Source: Firmicutes bacterium CAG:555 | GTDB lineage: Bacteria; Bacillota; Clostridia; Oscillospirales; Oscillospiraceae | Direction of reading: 5' to 3' | NCBI GenBank assembly: GCA_000431075.1 | Contig: HF986880.1 | Location: 33,820-97,819, forward strand | Length of the DNA stretch: 64,000 bases | In this document: in pieces, positions 10,565 to 18,840 of the stretch | Layout of the letters: every line of letters begins with the position of its first letter | Position numbering within the stretch: the first letter of the stretch is position 1 | Made by a program: the position numbers and the translations under genes | Notes under the pieces: model-generated | Told to the model about the DNA's origin: nothing | Seen by the model: the letters and a program-made list of their open reading frames with translations, nothing else | The model's database searches: none

Positions 10565-12562
10565 TTATTCTATTACATCGTAGTACTTAGAGTTGACCTT
10601 TAGAGGGCTGAACGGCTTGCCGCCGTCGACATAGAACTTGCCGAAGAACTCAAGACACTGCAAGCGCAGGTCGTGAACGAAGCAGCCCAAAAGGTTAAGT
10701 CCGAAGTTGAGCGCATGGCCGATTATGAAGATGACCAGAAACGCCAAGACCGTCAGGACATTCAGTCCGCCCGATTCTGCGGGCATGAGCGCAATGGTGT
10801 TGAAAACCTGAGCGACAACGCCGCCTGCGAGCATGAGCGCCATGATACGGGAATACGACAGCACATCGCCGAACCAGCCGGTCAGCGTATTGTAGATACA
10901 GCCGAAGGCTGCGCCTATCTTGCCGAACACGCCCTTTGAGTGGCGGCCTGCACCGAACAGCAAAAGCACGCTGCCGACGATGATTATCACCACGCCGACC
11001 TTGCCGAGCATCGCCGGAGCGGACGGGAGCAGCTTCGTGCTGCCCCACATAATACCGCCGATGAGGATGACCCACAGCGAGCCTTCCTCGAACAGGCCGT
11101 CGAGCAAATTGCCCGCCTTGCACTTTTCCACAAAGCTTATCACCATACCGGTGTTAAGGTGGATCAGTCCGACGACCAGCGAGCCGTAGAGTACGGTGTT
11201 GCTGTCGTTTACGGGGCTGAACAGATACGGCAGTCCCGCCCATGTGGAAGCGGGGTCAATAAGATGCACCAGACGATACGGTATATCACCGAAGAAGCCG
11301 CCTGTCAGTGCGCCCATTACCATGGTCGATATACCCGCATACAGAACCAGCTGGCAAAACGCAAGCGAGCCGCCCTTGGGCTTTATCTTCTTCATTGCGA
11401 CGATAGCGGCCAGCACCATCACAAGACCGTAGCCGATATCGGCCATCATAAGTCCGTAGATGATTATGAAAAACGGCGCCATCATCGGGTTTGCGTCAAC
11501 ACCGTTGTACGCCGGCAGGCTGTACATGTTGGTTATCATGTTCATCGAGTTTGTCAGCTTATTGCTCTTAAGCTCGACCGGAACATCGGGATACTCGTCC
11601 TCGGTGGGGTCCTCGGTCTCATATGCGCAGTCAAATTTGCCGAGAAGCTTTTCAAGCTCGGCTTCCTTCTCTGCGGGGAACCAGCCGTCTAAAATAACGG
11701 TGCTCTGTGTCCCCATGAGCTTATCCTCGGCCTCGCTGAAAGCAATATCTGTGTCGGCTCTGTCCGCCCAAAGCTCAAGAGCCGCTCTGTGCTCTGCCTT
11801 TGACTTGACATCCTCGATAAGCTGATTTTTCTCCTTGGCAAGAGCCCTGAGCTCCGCCTTGTACCCGTCGGTACACTCCTTGGGCGTGCCGGTGAGGCCG
11901 GAAAAGCTCATGAGCGAGAAGCTGTAGTCTCTCAGCGCCTCAAGCGCCTTCAGTTGCTGCGAGCGGTGGCTGAGCAAAACGAGGTAGTGCTGGAGCTTAT
12001 CCTTTGAAACTTCGAATATCTCCGCCTCGTCGGCAGCCTCGGCAAGTCTTGCCCTCATGTCGTCAAGCGAAGCCTTTGCCGGACATGCACCGAGGAACAT
12101 GATGCTGTCCCGGGTTCCCTCCGTCTCCAAGGGGCAGTCGAAGCTCAGCCACGGTGCAAGAGATTCGATAAGTCCTCTCACGCGGCTTTCCTCCGTGCCG
12201 ATGCGCTTTATCCTGTCCTCATCGGCGATAAGATTTTCTGCCACGCTGCGATATTTTTCGAGGCTCTGCCTGTTCAGAAATTCCGAAAGCGCCACATCGG
12301 GCTTAGCCGACAGCAGCGGGCTTTTCGCCGGAGCGTATGTATTGAGCACTCCGATAGCCTGCTGCAAAAGCGCCTTTTCGGCTCTGCGCTCGGAAACGCC
12401 GCTCGACTCCCGGCTCAAATACTGAGAAAGCTCCGGGGCAAGGCCGTCATTTTCCGGCTCCCGAAGCTCAACACAGCCGAAAATCATCAGTTGCTTGAGC
12501 AGCTCTTCCTTCTGATTTCGAACAGCCATCAGCCTCAGCTTTTTCATTTTTACGATGGCCAT
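10565..12562 (-). CDS. ntpI: V-type ATP synthase subunit I (a subunit)
   Basis: A 665-residue stator subunit. The N-terminal half is a soluble coiled coil domain; from about residue 340 there are seven or eight membrane helices (from the segment MMAPFFIIIYGLMMADIGYG onward). The second-to-last helices include GDVLSYSRIMALMLAGG, the ion-path region. It starts immediately at the stop of the preceding ntpH, so the two are translationally coupled. Confidence 0.95.
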   Translation of the reverse strand: MAIVKMKKLRLMAVRNQKEELLKQLMIFGCVELREPENDGLAPELSQYLSRESSGVSERRAEKALLQQAIGVLNTYAPAKSPLLSAKPDVALSEFLNRQSLEKYRSVAENLIADEDRIKRIGTEESRVRGLIESLAPWLSFDCPLETEGTRDSIMFLGACPAKASLDDMRARLAEAADEAEIFEVSKDKLQHYLVLLSHRSQQLKALEALRDYSFSLMSFSGLTGTPKECTDGYKAELRALAKEKNQLIEDVKSKAEHRAALELWADRADTDIAFSEAEDKLMGTQSTVILDGWFPAEKEAELEKLLGKFDCAYETEDPTEDEYPDVPVELKSNKLTNSMNMITNMYSLPAYNGVDANPMMAPFFIIIYGLMMADIGYGLVMVLAAIVAMKKIKPKGGSLAFCQLVLYAGISTMVMGALTGGFFGDIPYRLVHLIDPASTWAGLPYLFSPVNDSNTVLYGSLVVGLIHLNTGMVISFVEKCKAGNLLDGLFEEGSLWVILIGGIMWGSTKLLPSAPAMLGKVGVVIIIVGSVLLLFGAGRHSKGVFGKIGAAFGCIYNTLTGWFGDVLSYSRIMALMLAGGVVAQVFNTIALMPAESGGLNVLTVLAFLVIFIIGHALNFGLNLLGCFVHDLRLQCLEFFGKFYVDGGKPFSPLKVNSKYYDVIE

Positions 12563-12876
12563 TAACTGTTCACGATCCTTTCTACGACCATAGTCGCCGT
12601 GCTTGTGATTCGCTTGTCGGCTCTGGCGTTGAGTACCGCAACCTTGGTTTCGGCAGCACTATTGATTTTTTCGATTTCCTCAGCGGCCTTGGCCTCGGTG
12701 CGGCTTATCATTTCGTCGACCTTGTCCTTTGCCTTCAGCGCAGCCTTTTCCTGATCGGCCTTGCTGAAAGTCTCCGCCTCGGCAACGATGCGCTTGGCCT
12801 CCGCCTGAGCATCATCCACGAGCTGCTTGGCTCTTTCCTCTGCCAGAGAAACATCAACTATCGCTTCAAACGGCAT
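12562..12876 (-). CDS. ntpH: V-type ATP synthase subunit G/H (peripheral stalk)
   Basis: A 104-residue, almost wholly helical Ala/Glu/Lys-rich protein. It is the first gene of the operon, in the place where the small peripheral-stalk subunit (called G or H) is normally found. GGGGGA lies 6 to 11 bases ahead of its ATG. Overlaps ntpI by 1 base. Identity rests on position, size and coiled coil more than on a signature motif. Confidence 0.8.
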   Translation of the reverse strand: MPFEAIVDVSLAEERAKQLVDDAQAEAKRIVAEAETFSKADQEKAALKAKDKVDEMISRTEAKAAEEIEKINSAAETKVAVLNARADKRITSTATMVVERIVNS

Positions 12877-12947
12877 CAGAGCATCCCCCTTTCCGAAATT
12901 TTATACAATCAACAACTGTAACAGTTTCTATAACAGTCAGTATGTGC

Positions 12948-12976
12948 ATGATAACAAAATATGCCCTGAAAAACAA
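12948..12976 (-). promoter_or_regulatory. Candidate promoter of the ntp operon
   Basis: On the minus strand TTGTTT (12971-12976) and TATCAT (12948-12953) are 17 bases apart, about 70 bases before the first operon gene. Confidence 0.5.
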
Positions 12977-13216
12977 GGATTTTTCGGCACTTTGTTTGAC
13001 AAAATCAAATCAATTGAGATGGTCAAAACTTCGTCAATTCTGCCGTCGGGCCGCCCCTCGGCTAAAAGCCTTGATATGCCGATATAGTTTGCAAATTAAC
13101 GCTCTGTTCTGCCAAGATTGACATTTAATTCGCAACCGTACAGGCGTTAATTTCTCGTTAATTTTTGTTGTTTTCGTTCTATCGGTCGAGTTTGTGTAAA
13201 TAATTCTAATTTTCGC

Positions 13217-13245
13217 TTGCAAAACTTCGAGATAACTTATATAAT
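13217..13245 (+). promoter_or_regulatory. Promoter of the acyltransferase-like gene
   Basis: TTGCAA at 13217-13222, 17 bases, then TATAAT at 13240-13245. The gene start is 55 bases downstream with GGGAGG at 13286-13291. Confidence 0.65.
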
Positions 13246-13299
13246 GCAAGTGTGGAATTGAATCAAAATTTTGAAATACTTCGCCGGGAGGCTTAATAA

Positions 13300-14181
13300 A
13301 TGGCTAACAACTATCGCAGGCGCAGCGGAGACCGTGTCGACGGACGCCGTATCCGTTCACTCAACGGCTTTTTCAACTTCATTCCCTACATAATGCCGCA
13401 CAGAAACGATGCATGCAACTATTACCAGGAATCGTTTGAGATAACAAACGCCGACCGCTGGTTCAGGCAGCAGCGTCTCAACGGCTACAAGGGCATCGGC
13501 ATGCTGCATCTTTTCATCGCAGCCTATGTCAGGGCCATTGCAGAGCTGCCCGCCCTCAACCGCTTTGTCGTCGGCCGCCGGGTGTACGCCCGCAATAACA
13601 TTGAGGTCGTGCTGACGGTCAAGAGAAGCCTCGCTATCGACGCTACCGAGACCACCATCAAGGTAGAGTTTGACCCCACGGACACCATCTTCGATGTCTA
13701 CCGTAAGATGAACGAGGAGATAGAGAAGATCAAATCCTCCGATGAGGACAACGGCACGGAGGAGTTTGCAAACAAGTTTGCCAAGATGCCCCGCTTCCTC
13801 ATCCGCTTCATCATTTGGCTGCTCAAGGTCGGCGATTACTTCGGCCTGCTGCCGAAGAATCTGCTCGATGTCAGCCCATTCCACGGCTCGATGATAATCA
13901 CCGACCTCGGCTCGCTCGGCATCGGTCCCATTTATCATCATATCTACAACTTCGGCACTCTGCCGGTGTTCATCTCGTTCGGTGCAAAGCGCAAAGCGGT
14001 CGAGCTTGACCGCAACGGCGTTCCCGTTGAGCGAAAGTATGTTGACGGCAAGTTCGTCATGGACGAGCGTACCGTCGACGGTCACTACTATGCGACCGTG
14101 TTTAAGTATATAAACCGCTTTATCTCCGACCCCTCACTGCTCGAGGTGCCCCCAGAGAGAGTTGTGCAGGATATCTTCTGA
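13300..14181 (+). CDS. Orphan 2-oxoacid dehydrogenase E2-like acyltransferase fold protein
   Basis: A 293-residue protein similar to the catalytic domain of dihydrolipoamide acyltransferases (CAT fold). The end of the domain has DERTVDG at 255-261, aligned with the family's DHRxxDG. The catalytic histidine is thus Glu256, while the Asp-Gly are kept. There is no lipoyl domain or E1-binding domain, and no E1 or E3 genes lie nearby. A hydrophobic stretch at 168-176 and an arginine-rich start are also visible. It may be a non-catalytic or differently catalytic relative; function unknown. Confidence 0.7.
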   Translation: MANNYRRRSGDRVDGRRIRSLNGFFNFIPYIMPHRNDACNYYQESFEITNADRWFRQQRLNGYKGIGMLHLFIAAYVRAIAELPALNRFVVGRRVYARNNIEVVLTVKRSLAIDATETTIKVEFDPTDTIFDVYRKMNEEIEKIKSSDEDNGTEEFANKFAKMPRFLIRFIIWLLKVGDYFGLLPKNLLDVSPFHGSMIITDLGSLGIGPIYHHIYNFGTLPVFISFGAKRKAVELDRNGVPVERKYVDGKFVMDERTVDGHYYATVFKYINRFISDPSLLEVPPERVVQDIF

Positions 14182-14194
14182 AATTAAATTCTAT

Positions 14195-14222
14195 GATGGC
14201 AGACAGCTTGTCTGCCATCTTT
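14195..14222. terminator. Bidirectional terminator
   Basis: An 11-bp perfect stem (14195-14205 with 14209-14219) with a 3-base loop and a short T-run on the plus strand, lying between two converging genes. Confidence 0.75.
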
Positions 14223-15269
14223 TCATATCGGCGGGTCGATATGCGTGCCGGTGGCAACGGTACCGTCCTCGATATCGTGGTCTGCGAGTATCTCGTCCTG
14301 CGTGAGCATGAAGTAATTGAACCAATCAAGACCGTCGGGCGGAATATCATAGCCGTCGGACCATGTGACATCGACATGGTATGTGCCGCTTTCAAGCCGC
14401 ACGAGATTCCATGCGTGCGAAACATTGCGGGATTCGCCGCTGACCGTTCTGCACCACAGGTTTGCCTTTTTGCACAGGTACTCAAAGCCCCGTGAGTAGC
14501 CTTGGCATATCGAGTGGCCGCCCTCTATCGCACCGTAGGCGGTGCCTATCTGCGTTCCGCCGACGCTGTCGTAGTCGTAGGTCGTCCTGAGCGATATGAC
14601 CACGGCGAGATAGCGGTATTTATCGTAGGTGCTCAGCCCCTCTGGCATACCGGCGACAATTGCGTCGCACTCGGCATCGAACACCTCAAGCTCGTGCCGG
14701 AGCTCATCCTTTTGCTCTGCGGTCGTAACATCGCCGCCCCCGGGCATGAAGTAGCGGGAGGTAAGTGCCGTCGTCATGTCGCCGTCAATGACCTCGGAGA
14801 TGAGAAAATACAGCTCAAGCTCGGGGTGATCCTGATTTAACGCCCCCATGACGATGAGAAGATCGTCCAGTGTATCGTAGCCGTATTCCTCTGCAGTGTA
14901 TGTAAAGTCCTCAATGCGCTGCACCTTGGGCAGTATCTCGTCATAGAGCTTTTTCTGATTATCCGTGAGCTGCTTGTACGCATCGTCGTCTCCGCCCTCA
15001 TAGGGGTATGTCACCTGCGAGCCGGAAAACTTCGTGCTCTCTATGATATCGCCCGCAAACTCAATGTCGTCCGACACCCGTTCGAGCGCTTCTTTTTTTA
15101 TTTCATCGTCCTGCGCCGTTTGCCTGACGCACACAATGCAAAGCAGCGCTATGGCGACGCACACTGCCGTAAGCACGATGCGCAGGGTTCTTTTCTTCAC
15201 GAAAACGGTGGCGACCAACGCCAAGGCTGCGAACACGCAGGCCAGAACTATGGTTGTCGTATGCGGCAT
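14223..15269 (-). CDS. Membrane-anchored transglutaminase-like protein
   Basis: A 348-residue protein with two membrane helices at the N-terminus (about 6-24 and 28-48), an outer helical region, and a transglutaminase-like (papain-fold) domain. The likely catalytic triad is Cys255 in GHSICQGYSRG, His285 in VSHAWN and Asp300 in YHVDVTW. Such proteins in Clostridia are thought to act as cysteine proteases or crosslinkers outside the cell. AAAGGAG precedes the ATG. It is a single gene between convergent neighbours. Confidence 0.85.
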   Translation of the reverse strand: MPHTTTIVLACVFAALALVATVFVKKRTLRIVLTAVCVAIALLCIVCVRQTAQDDEIKKEALERVSDDIEFAGDIIESTKFSGSQVTYPYEGGDDDAYKQLTDNQKKLYDEILPKVQRIEDFTYTAEEYGYDTLDDLLIVMGALNQDHPELELYFLISEVIDGDMTTALTSRYFMPGGGDVTTAEQKDELRHELEVFDAECDAIVAGMPEGLSTYDKYRYLAVVISLRTTYDYDSVGGTQIGTAYGAIEGGHSICQGYSRGFEYLCKKANLWCRTVSGESRNVSHAWNLVRLESGTYHVDVTWSDGYDIPPDGLDWFNYFMLTQDEILADHDIEDGTVATGTHIDPPI

Positions 15270-15352
15270 GATTTTTCTCCTTTTCCCTCAATTGTTAATA
15301 TTTTATCACTATATTATCTGCTTTGCAATGGGTATGAAAAAATGCCATGACT

Positions 15353-16216
15353 TCATTTAGAAAAGCCATGACATTTTTCTCTTTCACGCAGCTTTGCAAG
15401 CAGCTCGTAGGGCGCATTGAGCTCCCCATGCATGCCGCTGCCCATCTCGATGTGCGGCTTGTGGCTGCCGTGCCAGTCGCTGCCTGCGGTGGCGCAGAAG
15501 CCGTAGGCAGCGGCAAGCGCTTTCAGGCGTGCGCAGACCTCGGGTGAGTAGCCCGAGTAGTAGCACTCAAGGCCCGAAACGCCGGCATCCCGTGCCTTTT
15601 CCATAAGTTCGGTCATGCCCTCATCGTCAAGCCTGTACTGCATGGGGTGCGCAATAGACGACACTCCGCCCGCTCCGCGGATAAGCTCCGCCGCTTCCTC
15701 AACGGAGAGGAAGTGCCTGCGGATATAATACTTTCTGCCCGGGTCAAGATATCGCACAAATGCGTCCTGCACGCTGTCGGCAAGTCCGGCTCTGATAAGG
15801 CACAGCGCAAAATGCGGCCTGCCGATTATCGAGCCCGGGTGTTCGGCCTTGAGCTCGTCTAAGTCTATAATTATGCCGTCCTTAGCCATGAGGTCGACCA
15901 TCTTTTTGTTGCGCTCGTCACGGTCGGTGACTATCCACTCGAGTGTGCCGTTGAGCTTCTCGTTGTGCGGGTCGATATCGTATGCAAGCATGTGCACCTC
16001 TTTGCCGTACCAGCCGCAGCCAAGCTCCAAGCCGCCTACGACCTCGATTCCGAGCTTTTCTCCGGCGGCCTTAGCCTCGGGAACGCCGTTTGCCGTGTCG
16101 TGGTCGGTTATGGCGATGGCCTTGAGTCCGAGCGCCTTTGCGTGAGCAACGGTGTCTGCGGGGCTTTCCGAGCCGTCGGATATATTCGTATGTGTATGAA
16201 GGTCAATTTCTCTCAT
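15353..16216 (-). CDS. PHP-domain phosphoesterase (RNase AM/TrpH-like)
   Basis: A 287-residue PHP protein. Metal-binding motifs are HTHTNISDGS at residues 6-15, ITDHDT near 37, and a late GSDWHGSH. This matches the family that includes E. coli YciV (RNase AM), which acts on 3',5'-bisphosphonucleotides and 5' RNA ends. It overlaps the upstream amidohydrolase gene by 4 bases, so the two are probably co-expressed. Confidence 0.85.
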   Translation of the reverse strand: MREIDLHTHTNISDGSESPADTVAHAKALGLKAIAITDHDTANGVPEAKAAGEKLGIEVVGGLELGCGWYGKEVHMLAYDIDPHNEKLNGTLEWIVTDRDERNKKMVDLMAKDGIIIDLDELKAEHPGSIIGRPHFALCLIRAGLADSVQDAFVRYLDPGRKYYIRRHFLSVEEAAELIRGAGGVSSIAHPMQYRLDDEGMTELMEKARDAGVSGLECYYSGYSPEVCARLKALAAAYGFCATAGSDWHGSHKPHIEMGSGMHGELNAPYELLAKLREREKCHGFSK

Positions 16217-17478
16217 CTTACCGCTTCCGAAATTTTATCTGCCTCGGCGTAGAGCTTCCCGGCATCCTCGCCGATGAAAAACTCTCCGTTTTCGTACAAG
16301 ACTTTGCCGTTTACCATCGTCAGGCGCACATTTTCCTTCGAGCCTGCGTAAACGATGTTTTTGCTGATATTATTCAGCGGGTGCATATTCGGTCTGTGCA
16401 GATTTATGACCGTCATATCCGCCTTTTTGCCGGTGGCTATGCAGTCGCAGTCCGTTAAACCCATCGCCTTGGCGCCGCCAACGCACGCCATTTCAAGTAC
16501 CCTGTTTGCATCGCACACGGAAGCGTCCGCTTCACGGTACTTGGCCAAAGCCGTAACAAGGTACATTTCCCTGAAGAAGTCGAGCGCATTGTTTGACGCT
16601 GCGCCGTCGGTTCCTATGGCAATGTCAATGCCCTCGGAAAGAAATCTCGTGACCGGTGCAATGCCGCTTGCTAACTTAAGATTTGATGCGGGGTTCAGAA
16701 CTGCGCAAAGCTTGCGGCGCCTGAAGATGTCGATATCCTCCTCGCTCATATACACGCAGTGGAAGCCGCCGCCGCCGTGATCGTACATGCCGAGCCTATC
16801 AAAAAGCACGGTGGGCGTAACGCCGTGGCGCTCGATGCAGCCCTGAACCTCGCCTTTTGTCTCGGACGAGTGGACGAACATGGGCGCTTTGTATTTATGC
16901 GTGAGGGAGGCGACATACTCCATGCGCTCAAGGCTTGTCGTGTACTCGGCGTGGAAGCCGAGGCGGTAGGATATAAGCTCGTTGCAGTCGTTAAAATGCA
17001 GATACTCCCGCTCGAGCGCCGTGATGTCACGGTCAAAGTTGTTGAGCGCACCGCAGATGACCGTGCGGAAGCCTGCGTCCACATTTGCCTTAACATAGGC
17101 ATCGTTGTGGAAGTACATATCAAAGCTTGAGGTGATGCCGCTTGAAAGGTACTCCATTATGGCGAGCTTCGTCATGACATACAGCATATCCGGTGAAAGC
17201 TTCGCCTCACGGGGAAACACCTGCTCGTTGAGCCAGCGGTCAAGCGGCATATCGTCCGCCATCGAGCGCAGGAAGGTCATCGCCGAATGTGTGTGCGCAT
17301 TTTTAAACCCCGGGAGCAGCAGGTCGCCTTTAAGGTCGATTTCCCGCTCAAACTGCGGCATAGCTGCCTTTTTCGGGCCAACATAGCATATGCTGCTGCC
17401 GTCCGTCCATACCTCGTCATTTGTAATTTCGGTGCCGTTTACAAAGCTTAGCACCCTGCCGTTATAAAATCTTATCAT
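16213..17478 (-). CDS. Amidohydrolase, MTA/SAH deaminase-like
   Basis: A 421-residue metal-dependent hydrolase of the ATZ/TRZ family. The zinc site is visible as NAHTHSAM, a later GFHAEYT, MFVHSSET, and GTDGAASNN. This pattern is shared by 5-methylthioadenosine/S-adenosylhomocysteine deaminases and by chlorohydrolases and guanine deaminase relatives, so the exact substrate is uncertain. Located between murT and the PHP gene with 18 and -4 base spacing, in one transcription unit. Confidence 0.8.
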   Translation of the reverse strand: MIRFYNGRVLSFVNGTEITNDEVWTDGSSICYVGPKKAAMPQFEREIDLKGDLLLPGFKNAHTHSAMTFLRSMADDMPLDRWLNEQVFPREAKLSPDMLYVMTKLAIMEYLSSGITSSFDMYFHNDAYVKANVDAGFRTVICGALNNFDRDITALEREYLHFNDCNELISYRLGFHAEYTTSLERMEYVASLTHKYKAPMFVHSSETKGEVQGCIERHGVTPTVLFDRLGMYDHGGGGFHCVYMSEEDIDIFRRRKLCAVLNPASNLKLASGIAPVTRFLSEGIDIAIGTDGAASNNALDFFREMYLVTALAKYREADASVCDANRVLEMACVGGAKAMGLTDCDCIATGKKADMTVINLHRPNMHPLNNISKNIVYAGSKENVRLTMVNGKVLYENGEFFIGEDAGKLYAEADKISEAVR

Positions 17479-17496
17479 TTGTTCCGTCCCGTATCT

Positions 17497-18840
17497 TTAT
17501 TCCCAGAAGTTTTTGCCGCCGAGCCTGCGTATAAGCTCTTGCCGGACTTCGAGCATGGCGGTGTATGTCGGAAGTATATAGATAAACGCATCCTCGTCTC
17601 GGAGGCGTTTGAAAAGCTGTGCGTAATTTGAAATTGTCTCGCACCCGACGCTCTCACGCTCAAGACGCTGCGCCATGGTCTCGGCTCTGTCGCCGGTGCA
17701 GTAGACATTCTTGAGGTTTCTCATGCGCCGGAGCGCACCGAAGTCGGCATCGTCCAGCCACGAGATATCCGTGCCGTCGGCAGGCCTGTCATTAATGACG
17801 AAAACGAGAGATTTTGCGCTTTTGTCGCTGCGTATCGTATCCAGCGTCTGGTCTGCCGCAGCGGCATTTTTTATAAGTATCATCCTTGCGCCGGCCTTGC
17901 CGAGGGCAAACTTTTCCATGCGTCCGAAGCCGCACTCGAAGCTCGACACGGCTTTCAGAGTGTATCGCAGCTCAACGCCCGCCGCCGTCATGAGTGCAGT
18001 CACGCCTGCGGCGTTATAGATATTATATAGCCCCGGGAGCGCACATTCCGCAAGAGTTTTCTCCGCACCGTCTGAAATGACAAAGCATCCGTCCGCCAGC
18101 ACATCACTCACCGTGACGAGCGTTTCATGCCGACGAGTGCCGCATTTTGGACAGCGAAAGCCGCCTAAGTTTGCGTAGGTCACATAGTCGTACTCAAGCT
18201 TTGCGCCGCAATTAACGCAGCGGCTTTCCTCGCCGCTTTCGGGTGAGAGCTTATCGCCCGCCGATAGGCCGTACCACAAAACTTTGTTCGGCACCTTATC
18301 GGCTATGCTCGCCGCCATCGGGCAATCGGCGTTCAGGCACACGAGCGTTTCGGGTGTTGCGCCCAAGCCCTGCGCAATTGCGTCTCGGGGCGTTGTCACC
18401 GTGCCGTAGCGGTCAAGCTGATCCTTGAACAGATTCGTGACAAGCACGGCCTTGGGCTTCGTTGCACGAAACACCCGACGAGCCGCCGCCTCGTCACACT
18501 CGATGACCGCCCATTTTTTCTTCGGGCGCATGAAAATGCTTGCATTTTCAATAAACTCGCAGGCTATGCCGCCGATGAGGTTTGCACCCGACCGGTTTGA
18601 AAATGCGTCAAGTCCGGCATTACCCAGCGCCGTTTCCGCCATTCTGGCAGAGGTGGTCTTTCCGTTTGTCCCCGTGATCATGAGCGTGCTCACCCCGCGG
18701 GCTGTCAGCTCCAGCACCTCGGGGCAAATTTTAAGCGCAAGCTTGCCCGGAAGCGCCGTTCCTCCTTTGTTTAGAAGCCTTAAAATTCCGTGCGTGATCT
18801 TACAGACCACGCACGCAACAAATGCCAATAAACTTTTCAA
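17497..18840 (-). CDS. murT: MurT-like Mur ligase (lipid II isoglutaminyl synthase subunit)
   Basis: A 447-residue Mur-ligase. The ATP loop GTNGKTT is at 57-63; a four-cysteine zinc ribbon (C208, C211, C230, C233) is inserted in the central domain; and the end is a DUF1727 domain with the SWL-x-DADF segment of the MurT active site. MurT works with the glutaminase GatD to amidate the D-Glu of lipid II. No gatD lies in this window, whereas the two are usually adjacent. The start is TTG, directly after the glmS stop codon with no gap, so translation is probably coupled to glmS. Confidence 0.88.
   Translation of the reverse strand: MKSLLAFVACVVCKITHGILRLLNKGGTALPGKLALKICPEVLELTARGVSTLMITGTNGKTTSARMAETALGNAGLDAFSNRSGANLIGGIACEFIENASIFMRPKKKWAVIECDEAAARRVFRATKPKAVLVTNLFKDQLDRYGTVTTPRDAIAQGLGATPETLVCLNADCPMAASIADKVPNKVLWYGLSAGDKLSPESGEESRCVNCGAKLEYDYVTYANLGGFRCPKCGTRRHETLVTVSDVLADGCFVISDGAEKTLAECALPGLYNIYNAAGVTALMTAAGVELRYTLKAVSSFECGFGRMEKFALGKAGARMILIKNAAAADQTLDTIRSDKSAKSLVFVINDRPADGTDISWLDDADFGALRRMRNLKNVYCTGDRAETMAQRLERESVGCETISNYAQLFKRLRDEDAFIYILPTYTAMLEVRQELIRRLGGKNFWE

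Larger units (their letters stand above)
12877..13299. other. 423-base intergenic region with divergent promoters
   Basis: No coding sequence is convincing here. It contains the ntp promoter (12948-12976, minus) and the promoter of the acyltransferase-like gene (13217-13245, plus). The middle (about 12980-13210) is AT-rich and holds nothing that I recognise. Confidence 0.6.

Noticed and set aside
12827..13087. Plus-strand frame of 86 codons in the ntp promoter region
   Set aside because: It begins inside ntpH on the other strand and covers the ntp promoter; no ribosome binding site or domain.
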